Source: Mycolicibacterium chlorophenolicum (GTDB lineage: Bacteria > Actinomycetota > Actinomycetes > Mycobacteriales > Mycobacteriaceae). Taken from it: 64,000 nt of DNA. The stretch is from contig NZ_JYNL01000064.1 in assembly GCF_001044235.1 (NCBI RefSeq), forward strand, positions 1,062,308 through 1,126,307. The letters are read 5' to 3'. The notes under the pieces are model-generated. The model was given only the letters and a program-made list of their open reading frames with translations. It was not told the origin of the DNA and ran no database searches. Positions 7,401-15,695 of the stretch are shown here, in pieces. The position numbers and the translations under genes were made by a program. The first letter of the stretch is position 1. Each line of letters starts with the position of its first letter.

Positions 7401-8603
7401 ATGGCCGAGCAGGGGCTCCGCTTCACCGGGCTGGACCTGCCGGACGACGTGGCTGCGGCCCTGCAGGCGGTGCTGCCGAGGATGGCCGAACGCACCGTGA
7501 CCGCGGTGACGGCCGAGGTGCCCAGCTACGCCGCCGCATTCAGCGGCCGGATGGGCCAGAACATCGAGAACGCCGTGCAGATGGCCCTCGGCGGCTTCCT
7601 GCGGCTGGCGGTGCGCGCGCAGGACACCGACCCGACAGCGACGCTGACCCCCGCGCTGGACGGCGCCTACGAACTCGGTCGCGGCGAGGCGCGACAGGGC
7701 CGTTCCATGGATGCACTGCTGTCGGCCTACCGGGTCGGCGCGCGCGTCGCCTGGCGGGAGCTGTCGGGCACTGCCGTCGAGGCCGGGCTGACCGCGGACA
7801 CGGTGGCCCGATTCGCCGAGCTGGTGTTCGCGTTCATCGACGAACTGTCGGCGTCCAGCGTCTCCGGCCACGCCGACGAATTGGCGACGACGGGGCGGGT
7901 GCGCGAACGCTATCTCGAACGGCTGGCGCGGCAGTTGCTCGACGGCGAGCCGGCAGAGGTTCTGCACGACAGTGCCGAGCGGGCGGGGTGGAGTCCTCCG
8001 TCCACGCTGACCGCCATCGTCCTTGCGGAGGCCCAAACCCGCGGTCTGGCAGCACGTTTCGGCCAATCGACGCTGCTCGTCAGCGAAGACCTGCCGGGCG
8101 TCGGTGCGTCGGACTCGTTGGCGGTGCTGCTGGCCCCCGATCTGGACGTCCGGCATCGCCGCCAACTCCGTTCGGCGCTGCAGGGCCGTCGGGCCCTGGT
8201 CGGGCCCGCTCGTCCGTGGATGCTGGTCCAATCGTCGTACCGACGGGCGCTGCGGGCGCGCACTCTGCCCGTCGCCGATGACGTCGACATCGTCGACACC
8301 GACGATCACCTGGTCGAGCTCGTCCTCACCGCGGACCGGGAGGCGGCCGAGGATCTGCGGGAGCGGGTGCTGGCGCCGTTGAGCGGGCTGCGGCCCAGCA
8401 CCGCCGAGCGGTTGGCCGAGACGCTGAGATCGTGGCTTCTGCATCAGGGCCAACGGGAGGCCGTCGCCGCCGAGCTGTTCGTCCACCCCCAGACGGTGCG
8501 GTACCGGATGACACAGATCCGCGAACTGTTCGGCGACGGACTCGACGATCCGCGAACGGTCATGGAACTCACCGTGGCGCTGGCAGTCCCGAAACCGGCG
8601 TGA
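7401..8603 (+). CDS. PucR-family helix-turn-helix transcriptional regulator
   Basis: A 400-residue regulator. The N-terminal 180 or so residues are helical (RsbRD/GGDEF-like sensor region of PucR proteins, DGAYELGRGEARQGRSMDAL). The C-terminal 60 residues contain the PucR helix-turn-helix (LHQGQREAVAAELFVHPQTV, then RYRMTQIRELFG). ATG at 7401 follows an AGGGGA ribosome site. It is divergent from the reductase-desA3 operon with an 86-base intergenic region, which makes that operon its most likely target. The signal molecule is unknown; a fatty-acid-derived signal would fit the context, but this is inference. Confidence 0.85.
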   Translation: MAEQGLRFTGLDLPDDVAAALQAVLPRMAERTVTAVTAEVPSYAAAFSGRMGQNIENAVQMALGGFLRLAVRAQDTDPTATLTPALDGAYELGRGEARQGRSMDALLSAYRVGARVAWRELSGTAVEAGLTADTVARFAELVFAFIDELSASSVSGHADELATTGRVRERYLERLARQLLDGEPAEVLHDSAERAGWSPPSTLTAIVLAEAQTRGLAARFGQSTLLVSEDLPGVGASDSLAVLLAPDLDVRHRRQLRSALQGRRALVGPARPWMLVQSSYRRALRARTLPVADDVDIVDTDDHLVELVLTADREAAEDLRERVLAPLSGLRPSTAERLAETLRSWLLHQGQREAVAAELFVHPQTVRYRMTQIRELFGDGLDDPRTVMELTVALAVPKPA

Positions 8604-8656
8604 CCTGCCGCTGCCGTAAGGTCGGCTCAGCCGAACATCTCGAGGGGACCTGACAC

Positions 8657-9154
8657 ATGGCTGATGCCGACGCCGCAGCGATCCGGGCCGAACGCGGTGA
8701 CTGGATGGGCGAGCACCTCGCCATGTATCTCGAGTCGGGCGGAGCGAAGGGCCACATCGTCGATCTCAGTTCGGTCGGCGGCCGCGCGATGACCACGCAC
8801 TGTCTGATCAGATACACCGGCCGCAAATCGGGCAGGACCTACGTCAAGCCGCTCATCTACGGCAACGTCGGCGGCGAGATCGTCGTCGTCGCGTCGAAGG
8901 GTGGAGCCGACACCCATCCGGAGTGGTACCTGAGCATCCTGGCCAACGAGACCATCGGTGTGCAGGTCGCCACCCAGGCCTTCGAGGCCACCTGGCGTGA
9001 GCCGGAAGGCACTGAGCGGCATCAGGTCTGGGAGTACATGAGCCATCTCTACCCGCCCTACATCGCCTATCAGCGGTCGACGAGTCGGCACATCCCCCTG
9101 GTCATGCTCTCCCCGGGCCGACCGGTCGACGTGTTCACTCCGGCATCGAGCTGA
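8657..9154 (+). CDS. F420-dependent nitroreductase-family (FDOR/DDN-like) oxidoreductase
   Basis: A 165-residue split-barrel protein with the family pattern TGRKSGRTYVKPLIYG and VVVASKGGADTHPEWYLSIL, seen in the deazaflavin (F420)-dependent nitroreductase group that includes Ddn. These enzymes use F420H2 to reduce quinones, nitro compounds or other cofactors at the membrane. The physiological substrate is not predictable here. A GAGGGG ribosome site precedes ATG at 8657. It is followed 36 bases later by the DUF2252 gene in the same direction. Confidence 0.88.
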   Translation: MADADAAAIRAERGDWMGEHLAMYLESGGAKGHIVDLSSVGGRAMTTHCLIRYTGRKSGRTYVKPLIYGNVGGEIVVVASKGGADTHPEWYLSILANETIGVQVATQAFEATWREPEGTERHQVWEYMSHLYPPYIAYQRSTSRHIPLVMLSPGRPVDVFTPASS

Positions 9155-9190
9155 GCCACTGATGTCCGCGTCGACGCCGACCGGCGCACC

Positions 9191-10618
9191 ATGGAACCGA
9201 TGACCACCGCTGAGCCGACTCGGCACACCGTGCTGGCGGAGACCGACAGCGCCGCTTACCACTCCCTGCGGCAACAGCCGGTGACCCGGGCCGAGCGGTA
9301 CGCGCTCGGCAAGAGCCTGCGCAAACGGGTGCCCCGGCGATCACTCGCCGACTGGACCCCACCGGTCGACAGGCCGGACCCGATCCAGCTCATCGAGGAC
9401 AATCACCGTGGCAGGGTGGACCGCCTGATCCCCGTCCGCGTGGGACGCATGGTCGCGTCGCCCTACGGATTTCTCCGCGGAACCGCCGTCGTCATGGCCG
9501 AGGACGTCGCGCATCTGCCCGCCACCGGCATCACCCCCGTCGTGTGCGGCGACTCCCACCTCGGGAACTTCGGCTTCTACGCGTCCCCGGAACGCGATCT
9601 GGTGATCGATCTCAACGACTTCGACGAGGCCCACCCCGGCGCGTGGGAATGGGACCTGCGCCGACTGGTCGCCAGCATCTGGGTGGCGGGCCGGCACAAC
9701 GGCTCCTCCGAGGAGGACTGCGGCTCGGCGGTGCGCTCGTGCGTGGCGGCCTATCGCCTCGAAGTGCGCCGACTGGCCGATCAGCCGCTGTTCTCGCGGT
9801 CGTTCACCCGGCTCGACGTCGACCGGCTGGCCGGGGAAGCGCACGGTCCTCTGGCCGCGGAGGTCCGACGCTCTGCCAAGCGTGCGCGTCACCGCACCAG
9901 TGACCGCGCCCTGCCCCGATTCACCGAGGAGGTCGCGGGCACCCGCAAGATCGTCGAGGAGCCGCCGCTGATCACGCGACTGCCCGAGCGCGAAGCCGAT
10001 GCGCTGGCTGAGGCGCTCGACGACTACCTTCCGACGCTGTCCACGCACTGGCGACGGGTGCTCGGGGGGTACACGCTGCTCGATGTCGCGCACAAGGTGG
10101 TCGGTGTCGGCAGCGTCGGGCTGCGCGCGTACGTGGCTCTGCTCGAGGGCTCCTCACCCGAGGACGTGGTGTTCCTCCAGCTGAAGCAGGCGCGTCGCTC
10201 CGTGCTCGCGCGCTACGTCCACGGCGAGTCGGCCTGGCACGCGCACCAGGGTCAGCGCGTGGTCGAGTATCAGCAGGCGCTGCAGACGGTGAGCGATCCG
10301 CTGCTCGGATGGACGACGGTGGACGGCCTGCAGTTCTACGTGCGCCAGTTCCGCAACATGAAGGGCACCATCCCGTTGGATGCGATGGACGCCAAGGCGC
10401 TCATCGACTACACCGGGGTGGTCGGCCAACTACTCGCCAAGGGGCATGCGCGTACCAGTGGCGCCTCGATGATCGCCGGTTACCTCGGCCGCTCCGAGAA
10501 AGTGGACAACGCGTTGTGCACCTTCGCCAGGCGATACGCCGACCAGACCGAAGCCGACCATGCCGCGCTGGTGGCCGCCGTCGACCACGGCAGGATGCCC
10601 GTCGAGCGCGGCGTCTGA
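9191..10618 (+). CDS. DUF2252-family protein (kinase-like fold, unknown function)
   Basis: A 475-residue DUF2252 protein. The central motif VVCGDSHLGNFGFY (Asp121) followed by DLVIDLNDFDEAHPG resembles the HGDxxxxN and DxxD catalytic pattern of aminoglycoside-phosphotransferase-like kinases, so phosphotransfer is plausible but unproven. No signal peptide is seen. The ATG at 9191 has an in-frame ATG three codons later (9200) that may be the true start. The convergent lipoprotein gene ends four bases after this stop, so there is almost no spacer. The family is widespread in actinobacteria with no assigned role. Confidence 0.85.
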   Translation: MEPMTTAEPTRHTVLAETDSAAYHSLRQQPVTRAERYALGKSLRKRVPRRSLADWTPPVDRPDPIQLIEDNHRGRVDRLIPVRVGRMVASPYGFLRGTAVVMAEDVAHLPATGITPVVCGDSHLGNFGFYASPERDLVIDLNDFDEAHPGAWEWDLRRLVASIWVAGRHNGSSEEDCGSAVRSCVAAYRLEVRRLADQPLFSRSFTRLDVDRLAGEAHGPLAAEVRRSAKRARHRTSDRALPRFTEEVAGTRKIVEEPPLITRLPEREADALAEALDDYLPTLSTHWRRVLGGYTLLDVAHKVVGVGSVGLRAYVALLEGSSPEDVVFLQLKQARRSVLARYVHGESAWHAHQGQRVVEYQQALQTVSDPLLGWTTVDGLQFYVRQFRNMKGTIPLDAMDAKALIDYTGVVGQLLAKGHARTSGASMIAGYLGRSEKVDNALCTFARRYADQTEADHAALVAAVDHGRMPVERGV

Positions 10619-10621
10619 CTC

Positions 10622-12274
10622 CTACTGCACCGGCCGGAGCACCACGATCCCCGGCACGGTGCGCAGGTAGTCGAACAGCGGACTGTCGACCACCTTCTGG
10701 TTCGCGCTCAGCGAGGACGCGTTGCGCAGCACCGGGCCGTCGGGCCCGGCGACGTAGATGCCGACGTGGGTGACGTCGAGGCCACCGTCCTCGGCGTAGG
10801 CCCCGAGGTAGTCCCCGGTACGCAACTGCATGACGACGTCGTCGTCCACCGCCGCACTCGGAAGATAGGCCACGGTCCGCGGCGCCACCGGCAGCCCGGG
10901 GAGATACACCCCGCCCGAATCCTTCCGGTTGAGGTTCTTGGCCACCTCGACCGTGTTGCGGCTCAGCGTGGCCGTGATGTCGGTGGCGACGGCCGGCGCC
11001 GCGACGGCCCAGTCGGTGAAGAAGTGCTTGCGGGTGGCGAAGCCGACGGCATTGTCCTTGTAGCGCACCCTGATCAGCGCGTTGACGAACTGATCGCGCG
11101 ACGTGGACCGCTTGAGCGCCTCCACGTAGTCGACCAGAGTGAAACAGTCGACTCTCTCCAATTCGGCAACGAGTTGTTCCGGCACCGTCTCTGACCCGAC
11201 GAGAGTGTCGGCCCCGTACGGCGTGCCGACGAACTGCCGGGACAACCGCTCGGCCCGCTCGGCGGGATTCACGCCGGAGGTCTCGCGCGCGACGGCCAGC
11301 GCGGCGTCCAGGACGGCGGCGCTTCCCGGCGAAAGTCGCACCGCCGACGAGGCTTTGGTCACGCGGGACAGATAGTCCTCGACCGGGATCGGCGCCGTCG
11401 CAGCGTAGTCGTCGGGGAGCAGGACGTCGCCTGCGGTCGTGTTCACGTACACAACCCAGCGGTGGTAGGCGCGCAAGCCGGCCGGATCGGCGGCCAGGAC
11501 CGCGGCGTAGTCGTTGATCGCCCGCACGTACTGCAGGGAGTTGTTGTACCGGTAGAGCGCGTGGTCCCGGTCCCGGGTGAAGCCGTTGGCCGCGAGGTAG
11601 CGTCCGGCGGCCATGATGGCGTCGCGCGGGGCGAGGATGTCGCCGCCCGCGCCGTAGGCCGCGAACGTCGACGGCATGAACTGCATCGGGCCCTGGGCGC
11701 CCGCAGTGCTGACCCCGGCCACCCGGCCGAACGCGGTCTCGACGAAATTGATGGCGGCCAGCACGTTCCAGTTCACCCCGAACGCCGCTTCTGCCTCCCG
11801 GTAGTAGCCCATCAACTCGTCGGCGGGCCGCGGCGCGACGATGCGCCACGCCGGCAGCGTCGCCCTCGGCCGCGCCATCGCGGCGAGTTGCCGGCGGGCG
11901 TCGATGTTGTGGTCGTAGCCGGCGAGCAGGTCGGGCGGAATCCGCGGGCGGGCGATCGCGTCCCACTCGGGGTGCCGGCCGAGCACACGGTAGGCCGCCT
12001 GCTGACGACGAGCGGCGGCGCTCAGCACCGCGTCGGGGGTCCCCGGATCCCGCAGCGCGCGCTCGTCGGTCGCGAGGTCGTCGGCCAGGTGTGCCGGATC
12101 GGCCGCCAATGGCCGGGCCGTGACGCTCGCCGCCGCAGGGGGCGCGGCCGCGGTCGGCGCAGCGCCGCTGGTCGGAGTGTCCCGCCGCTCGGCGGCCGAG
12201 CAACCGGTCGGTATCAGCACGCAGGCCACGACCAGTGCAGACACGACCGGCCGGGCCCGGCTTCCTCGGCTCAT
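10622..12274 (-). CDS. Lipoprotein with lytic transglycosylase-like and DUF1460 (NlpC/P60-type) domains
   Basis: A 550-residue exported protein. ATG at 12274 was chosen because it gives a lipoprotein signal (ALVVACVLIPTGCSAAE, lipidated Cys about residue 27); the frame extends 39 codons upstream, but that part is acidic and would hide the signal. About residues 140-290 form a transglycosylase-like domain (AINFVETAFGRV, AGAQGPMQFMPSTFAAYG, YRYNNSLQYV). The C-terminal half (from about 350) matches DUF1460, a papain-like NlpC/P60 relative with a likely catalytic Cys in ERVDCFTLVDYVEAL and His in DVTHVGIYV. The pairing suggests a cell-wall enzyme that cuts both glycan and peptide or amide bonds. 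Convergent with DUF2252, divergent from the GH13 gene. Confidence 0.85.
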   Translation of the reverse strand: MSRGSRARPVVSALVVACVLIPTGCSAAERRDTPTSGAAPTAAAPPAAASVTARPLAADPAHLADDLATDERALRDPGTPDAVLSAAARRQQAAYRVLGRHPEWDAIARPRIPPDLLAGYDHNIDARRQLAAMARPRATLPAWRIVAPRPADELMGYYREAEAAFGVNWNVLAAINFVETAFGRVAGVSTAGAQGPMQFMPSTFAAYGAGGDILAPRDAIMAAGRYLAANGFTRDRDHALYRYNNSLQYVRAINDYAAVLAADPAGLRAYHRWVVYVNTTAGDVLLPDDYAATAPIPVEDYLSRVTKASSAVRLSPGSAAVLDAALAVARETSGVNPAERAERLSRQFVGTPYGADTLVGSETVPEQLVAELERVDCFTLVDYVEALKRSTSRDQFVNALIRVRYKDNAVGFATRKHFFTDWAVAAPAVATDITATLSRNTVEVAKNLNRKDSGGVYLPGLPVAPRTVAYLPSAAVDDDVVMQLRTGDYLGAYAEDGGLDVTHVGIYVAGPDGPVLRNASSLSANQKVVDSPLFDYLRTVPGIVVLRPVQ

Positions 12275-12348
12275 CGGCAGGGCGCACTCCTCGTCTTCGG
12301 CGTCGAGTCGATCGTCAGTCGCAGTATCGTCGTCACTGGCGATCATGC

Positions 12349-12361
12349 GACGGTAACCGTC
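12349..12361. promoter_or_regulatory. 13-bp perfect palindrome between divergent genes
   Basis: GACGGT-A-ACCGTC lies in the 153-base region between the lipoprotein gene and the GH13 gene. It could be an operator for either direction. No regulator is encoded adjacent, and short palindromes arise by chance in GC-rich DNA. Confidence 0.3.
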
Positions 12362-12427
12362 CGTCGGTTTCCGGCCACGGCGCGGTGGCAATACGGGGCA
12401 GGGAAGTCACCGATGAGGAGGAGATGC

Positions 12428-14650
12428 ATGTCGGAGTTGGAGATCACCGACGACGAGGGACACGAGTCGGTCGAGCCAACCTACGCCGAGCACCTTCATC
12501 CTGCGCGGCCCCGCACGCTGCGGTTCCGTCCCCGGGTCAAGACGCCGTTCGTGCGGCGGTCGGTCGCCCAGGACGGCCCGGCGAACGGCACCAATCCCGC
12601 ATATGTGGAGTGGCTGCGCGCCCAGTCGATGCTGGCCGATGCCAACGAGATCAGCGCGCAGTTCTCGGGGCAGGGCTCGATGTGGCAGAACCCGTACGCC
12701 ACGCCGAACCCGCGCGGCGCGGTCGACACCGCGTCGGTGTGGTTCACGGCCTACCCGCTGTCGCTGATCACGCGTCCCGACGAATCCTTCCTCAAGGCGA
12801 TGGCCAGCGAGGACATGTGGAAGGCGTTCGCCGAAATCGGCATCGAAGCGGTGCACACCGGCCCCGTCAAACGGGCCGGCGGCATTTCCGGCTGGCAGTA
12901 CACGCCCAGCGTCGACGGACACTTCGACCGGATCGGCACCCAGATCGATCCGGCGTTCGGCACCGAGGACGAGTTCCGGCAGATGTGTGCGACGGCGGCC
13001 TGGTACGGCGGCACCATCATCGACGACATCGTGCCCGGCCACACCGGCAAGGGCGCCGACTTCCGGCTCGCCGAGATGAAGTACGCCGACTATCCGGGCA
13101 TCTACCACATGGTCGAGATCGACCCCCGCGACTGGCACGAGCTGCCCGACGTGCCCTCGGGCACGGATTCGATCAACATCGACGCCGCGACCGAGGAATG
13201 GCTCGACAAGGCCGGGTACATCATCGGCCGGCTGCAGCGCGTGATCTTCTACGCCGAGGGGGTCAAGGAGACCAACTGGAGCGTCACCCGTCCGGTCACC
13301 GGCGTCGACGGTGTCGAACGGCGCTGGGTGTACCTGCACTACTTCAAGGACGGTCAGCCCTCGATCAACTGGCTCGATCCGTCGTTCGCCGGGATGCGGC
13401 TGGTGATCGGTGATGCCCTGCACTCGCTGGCCGACCTGGGCACCGGCGCCCTGCGGCTGGACGCCAACGGCTTCCTGGGGGTGGAAAAGGCTGCCTCGGA
13501 AGGTAATTCGGCGTGGTCGGAGGGTCATCCGCTTTCCGAGGCGGCCAACCACCTGATCGCGAGCATGGTGCGCAAGGTCGGCGGGTTCACCTTCCAGGAG
13601 CTCAACCTCACGATCGACGACATCCGCCAGATCGGCGAAGCCGGCGCGGATCTGTCCTACGACTTCGTCAACCGGCCCGCCTACCATCACGCGCTGGCCA
13701 CCGCGGACACCGAGTTCCTGCGGCTCACGCTGCGCACCACACTGGAACTGGGGGTCGACCCGGCCTCGCTGGTGCACGCGCTGCAGAACCACGACGAGCT
13801 CACCTACGAGTTGCTGCACTGGGAGAACGGCCACCGCGACGACGTCTACAGCTACAAGGGCGTCGAGGTCACCGGTGAACAGATCGCCGCCAGTGTGCGC
13901 AGCGATCTGGTCGAACACCTGACCGGGCCCGACGCGCCGTACAACCGCGTGTTCACCACCAACGGAATCGCCTGTACCACAGCGTCTGTGGTCGCTGCGG
14001 CGCTCGGCGTAAAGAAGCTCGACGACATCGACGACGTCGACCCGATCAGGCGCGCGCACCTGTTGCTCGCGATGTTCAACGCGCTGCAGCCGGGCGTCTT
14101 CGCGCTGTCGGGCTGGGATCTGTGCGGGATGCTCACACTGCCTGTCTCGGCGGTCTCGGAACTCGTCGCCGCGGGGGACACCCGGTGGATCAACCGGGGC
14201 GCGCACGACCTGATGGGCATCAACCCGAACGCCCGGCAATCGACTGCCGGCATGCCGGTGGGGCGCAACCTGTACGGCTCCATCCCCGAGCAGCTCGCCG
14301 ACGAGACCAGCTTCATCCGGCAGCTGCAGGCGATCCTGAAGGTGCGCTCGCACTACGGGATCGCGACCAGCCGCCAGCTCGACATCCCCGAGGTGTCGCA
14401 CCGCGGCATGCTCGTATTGGTGCACGAACTCGACGGGGAGGGGCGTTTCCAGTTGACGGTGCTGAACTTCGCGCAGGAACACATCGCGGGCAGCGTCCGT
14501 TCGGAGCACCTGCCGCCCGGAGCGGTGGTCTCGGACATGTTCAGCGGCAACGAGATCGCGACCGTCGACGACCTGCACAGCTTCCCGGTGGACATGCCCC
14601 AGCTGCACGGGATGTCCTTGCTGGTGGAGGTCCCGCCCCCGGCGGAGTGA
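12428..14650 (+). CDS. GH13 alpha-amylase-family protein (trehalose synthase/glucosyltransferase-like)
   Basis: A 740-residue glycoside hydrolase family 13 protein. Catalytic landmarks are visible: nucleophile region ALRLDANGF (Asp345), acid/base region FTFQELNL (Glu391) and QNHDEL (Asp456). The roughly 100-residue N-terminal part is unlike classical amylases. It differs from the roughly 600-residue trehalose synthase TreS, so a specific activity (maltose-trehalose interconversion, glucosyl transfer) is not assigned. ATG at 12428 has a strong GAGGAGGAG ribosome site; the frame stays open far upstream only because it is opposite the lipoprotein gene. It is followed after 55 bases by a flavin oxidoreductase and a second GH13 gene, which suggests a co-expressed carbohydrate unit. 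Confidence 0.85.
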   Translation: MSELEITDDEGHESVEPTYAEHLHPARPRTLRFRPRVKTPFVRRSVAQDGPANGTNPAYVEWLRAQSMLADANEISAQFSGQGSMWQNPYATPNPRGAVDTASVWFTAYPLSLITRPDESFLKAMASEDMWKAFAEIGIEAVHTGPVKRAGGISGWQYTPSVDGHFDRIGTQIDPAFGTEDEFRQMCATAAWYGGTIIDDIVPGHTGKGADFRLAEMKYADYPGIYHMVEIDPRDWHELPDVPSGTDSINIDAATEEWLDKAGYIIGRLQRVIFYAEGVKETNWSVTRPVTGVDGVERRWVYLHYFKDGQPSINWLDPSFAGMRLVIGDALHSLADLGTGALRLDANGFLGVEKAASEGNSAWSEGHPLSEAANHLIASMVRKVGGFTFQELNLTIDDIRQIGEAGADLSYDFVNRPAYHHALATADTEFLRLTLRTTLELGVDPASLVHALQNHDELTYELLHWENGHRDDVYSYKGVEVTGEQIAASVRSDLVEHLTGPDAPYNRVFTTNGIACTTASVVAAALGVKKLDDIDDVDPIRRAHLLLAMFNALQPGVFALSGWDLCGMLTLPVSAVSELVAAGDTRWINRGAHDLMGINPNARQSTAGMPVGRNLYGSIPEQLADETSFIRQLQAILKVRSHYGIATSRQLDIPEVSHRGMLVLVHELDGEGRFQLTVLNFAQEHIAGSVRSEHLPPGAVVSDMFSGNEIATVDDLHSFPVDMPQLHGMSLLVEVPPPAE

Positions 14651-14705
14651 GCGCCGATCTCTGACGCCGACGTAAACGGTCCGGATAACGGGTAGTCACC
14701 CGGGC

Positions 14706-15695
14706 ATGACCGTCATCGGATTCCACTGCTCGCACGAGCAGATCGATCCCGCACAACTCCTGCGCGACGTCCAGCTGGCCGAGCAGGCCGGCTTCACCGC
14801 GGGCATGTCCTCCGACCACTTCAGCCCGTGGAGTGAACGGCAGGCCGAGTCCGGCTTCGCGTGGGCGTTTCTCGGGGCGGCGCTGGCCACGACCCGGTTG
14901 CCGTTCGGTGTGGTGAACGCGCCGGGGCAGCGCTATCACCCCGCGATCATCGCCCAGGCGATCGCGACGCTCGCTCAGATGTTCCCCGGTCGGTTCTGGG
15001 CCGCCCTGGGATCGGGTGAGGCGTCCAACGAGCGGGTCACCGGCGAGGTGTGGCCGCGCAAGGACGTCCGCGACCGCCGGCTGGTGGAATGCGTCGACGT
15101 GATCCGGCGGCTGCTGCGCGGGGAGGAAGTCACCCACGACGGTCTCGTGCACGTCAACCGGGCGCGCCTGTGGACGTTGCCCGATGCCGTGCCCGACCTG
15201 GTCGGTCCGGCGGTGACGCCGGCCACCGCGGCACGCCATGCCGCGTGGGCGGACGGGCTCATCACCGTGAACCAGCCGGGCGACAAGCCCCGTCAGGTCC
15301 TCGACGCGTACCGGGAGGCGGGAGGCCGGGGACCTGCCCGGCTGCAGATTCATCTGAGCTGGGCGCCGACCGACGACGAGGCCTCGGCGATCGCGCACGA
15401 CCAGTGGCGCAACAACGTCTTCGCTCCGCCGGTCTGCTGGGACACCGAGACGGTCGAGGCCTTCGACGTCATCGGTGAGGCGGTGAGCCCCGAGAGGGTC
15501 GCGGAGTCGGTGCGCGTCTCCGGCGATGTGCGCCGGCACGCCGAATGGCTTGCGCAGGACATCGCACAAGGATGGGATGAGCTGTACCTGCACTTCGTGG
15601 GTCGACACCAGGCGCCGTTCATCGATGCGTTCGGCGAGCACGTCTTACCGCAGTTGTCGCCGACAGCGCCGCAACCCGCGAGGGCGTCGGTATGA
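14706..15695 (+). CDS. Luciferase-like (LLM class) oxidoreductase, TIGR03885-type
   Basis: A 329-residue TIM-barrel flavin/F420 oxidoreductase. Typical signs are the short N-terminal strand MTVIGFHCSHEQ, GMSSDHFSPWS, and RFWAALGSGEASNERVTG. The sequence resembles the TIGR03885 subgroup, thought not to be a confirmed F420 enzyme. Its last four bases overlap the start of the next GH13 gene (ATGA), so translation is coupled. The sandwich between two glycoside-hydrolase genes suggests action on a sugar-derived substrate, possibly oxidation of a glycosyl compound, but the reaction is unknown. Confidence 0.85.
   Translation: MTVIGFHCSHEQIDPAQLLRDVQLAEQAGFTAGMSSDHFSPWSERQAESGFAWAFLGAALATTRLPFGVVNAPGQRYHPAIIAQAIATLAQMFPGRFWAALGSGEASNERVTGEVWPRKDVRDRRLVECVDVIRRLLRGEEVTHDGLVHVNRARLWTLPDAVPDLVGPAVTPATAARHAAWADGLITVNQPGDKPRQVLDAYREAGGRGPARLQIHLSWAPTDDEASAIAHDQWRNNVFAPPVCWDTETVEAFDVIGEAVSPERVAESVRVSGDVRRHAEWLAQDIAQGWDELYLHFVGRHQAPFIDAFGEHVLPQLSPTAPQPARASV

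Noticed and set aside
12275..12391. 39-codon extension of the lipoprotein gene
   Set aside because: It would place an acidic tail before the lipoprotein signal and extends across the promoter region of the divergent GH13 gene.
11462..12427. Extended N-terminus of the first GH13 protein
   Set aside because: It is antisense to the lipoprotein gene; the strong ribosome site before 12428 fixes the start.
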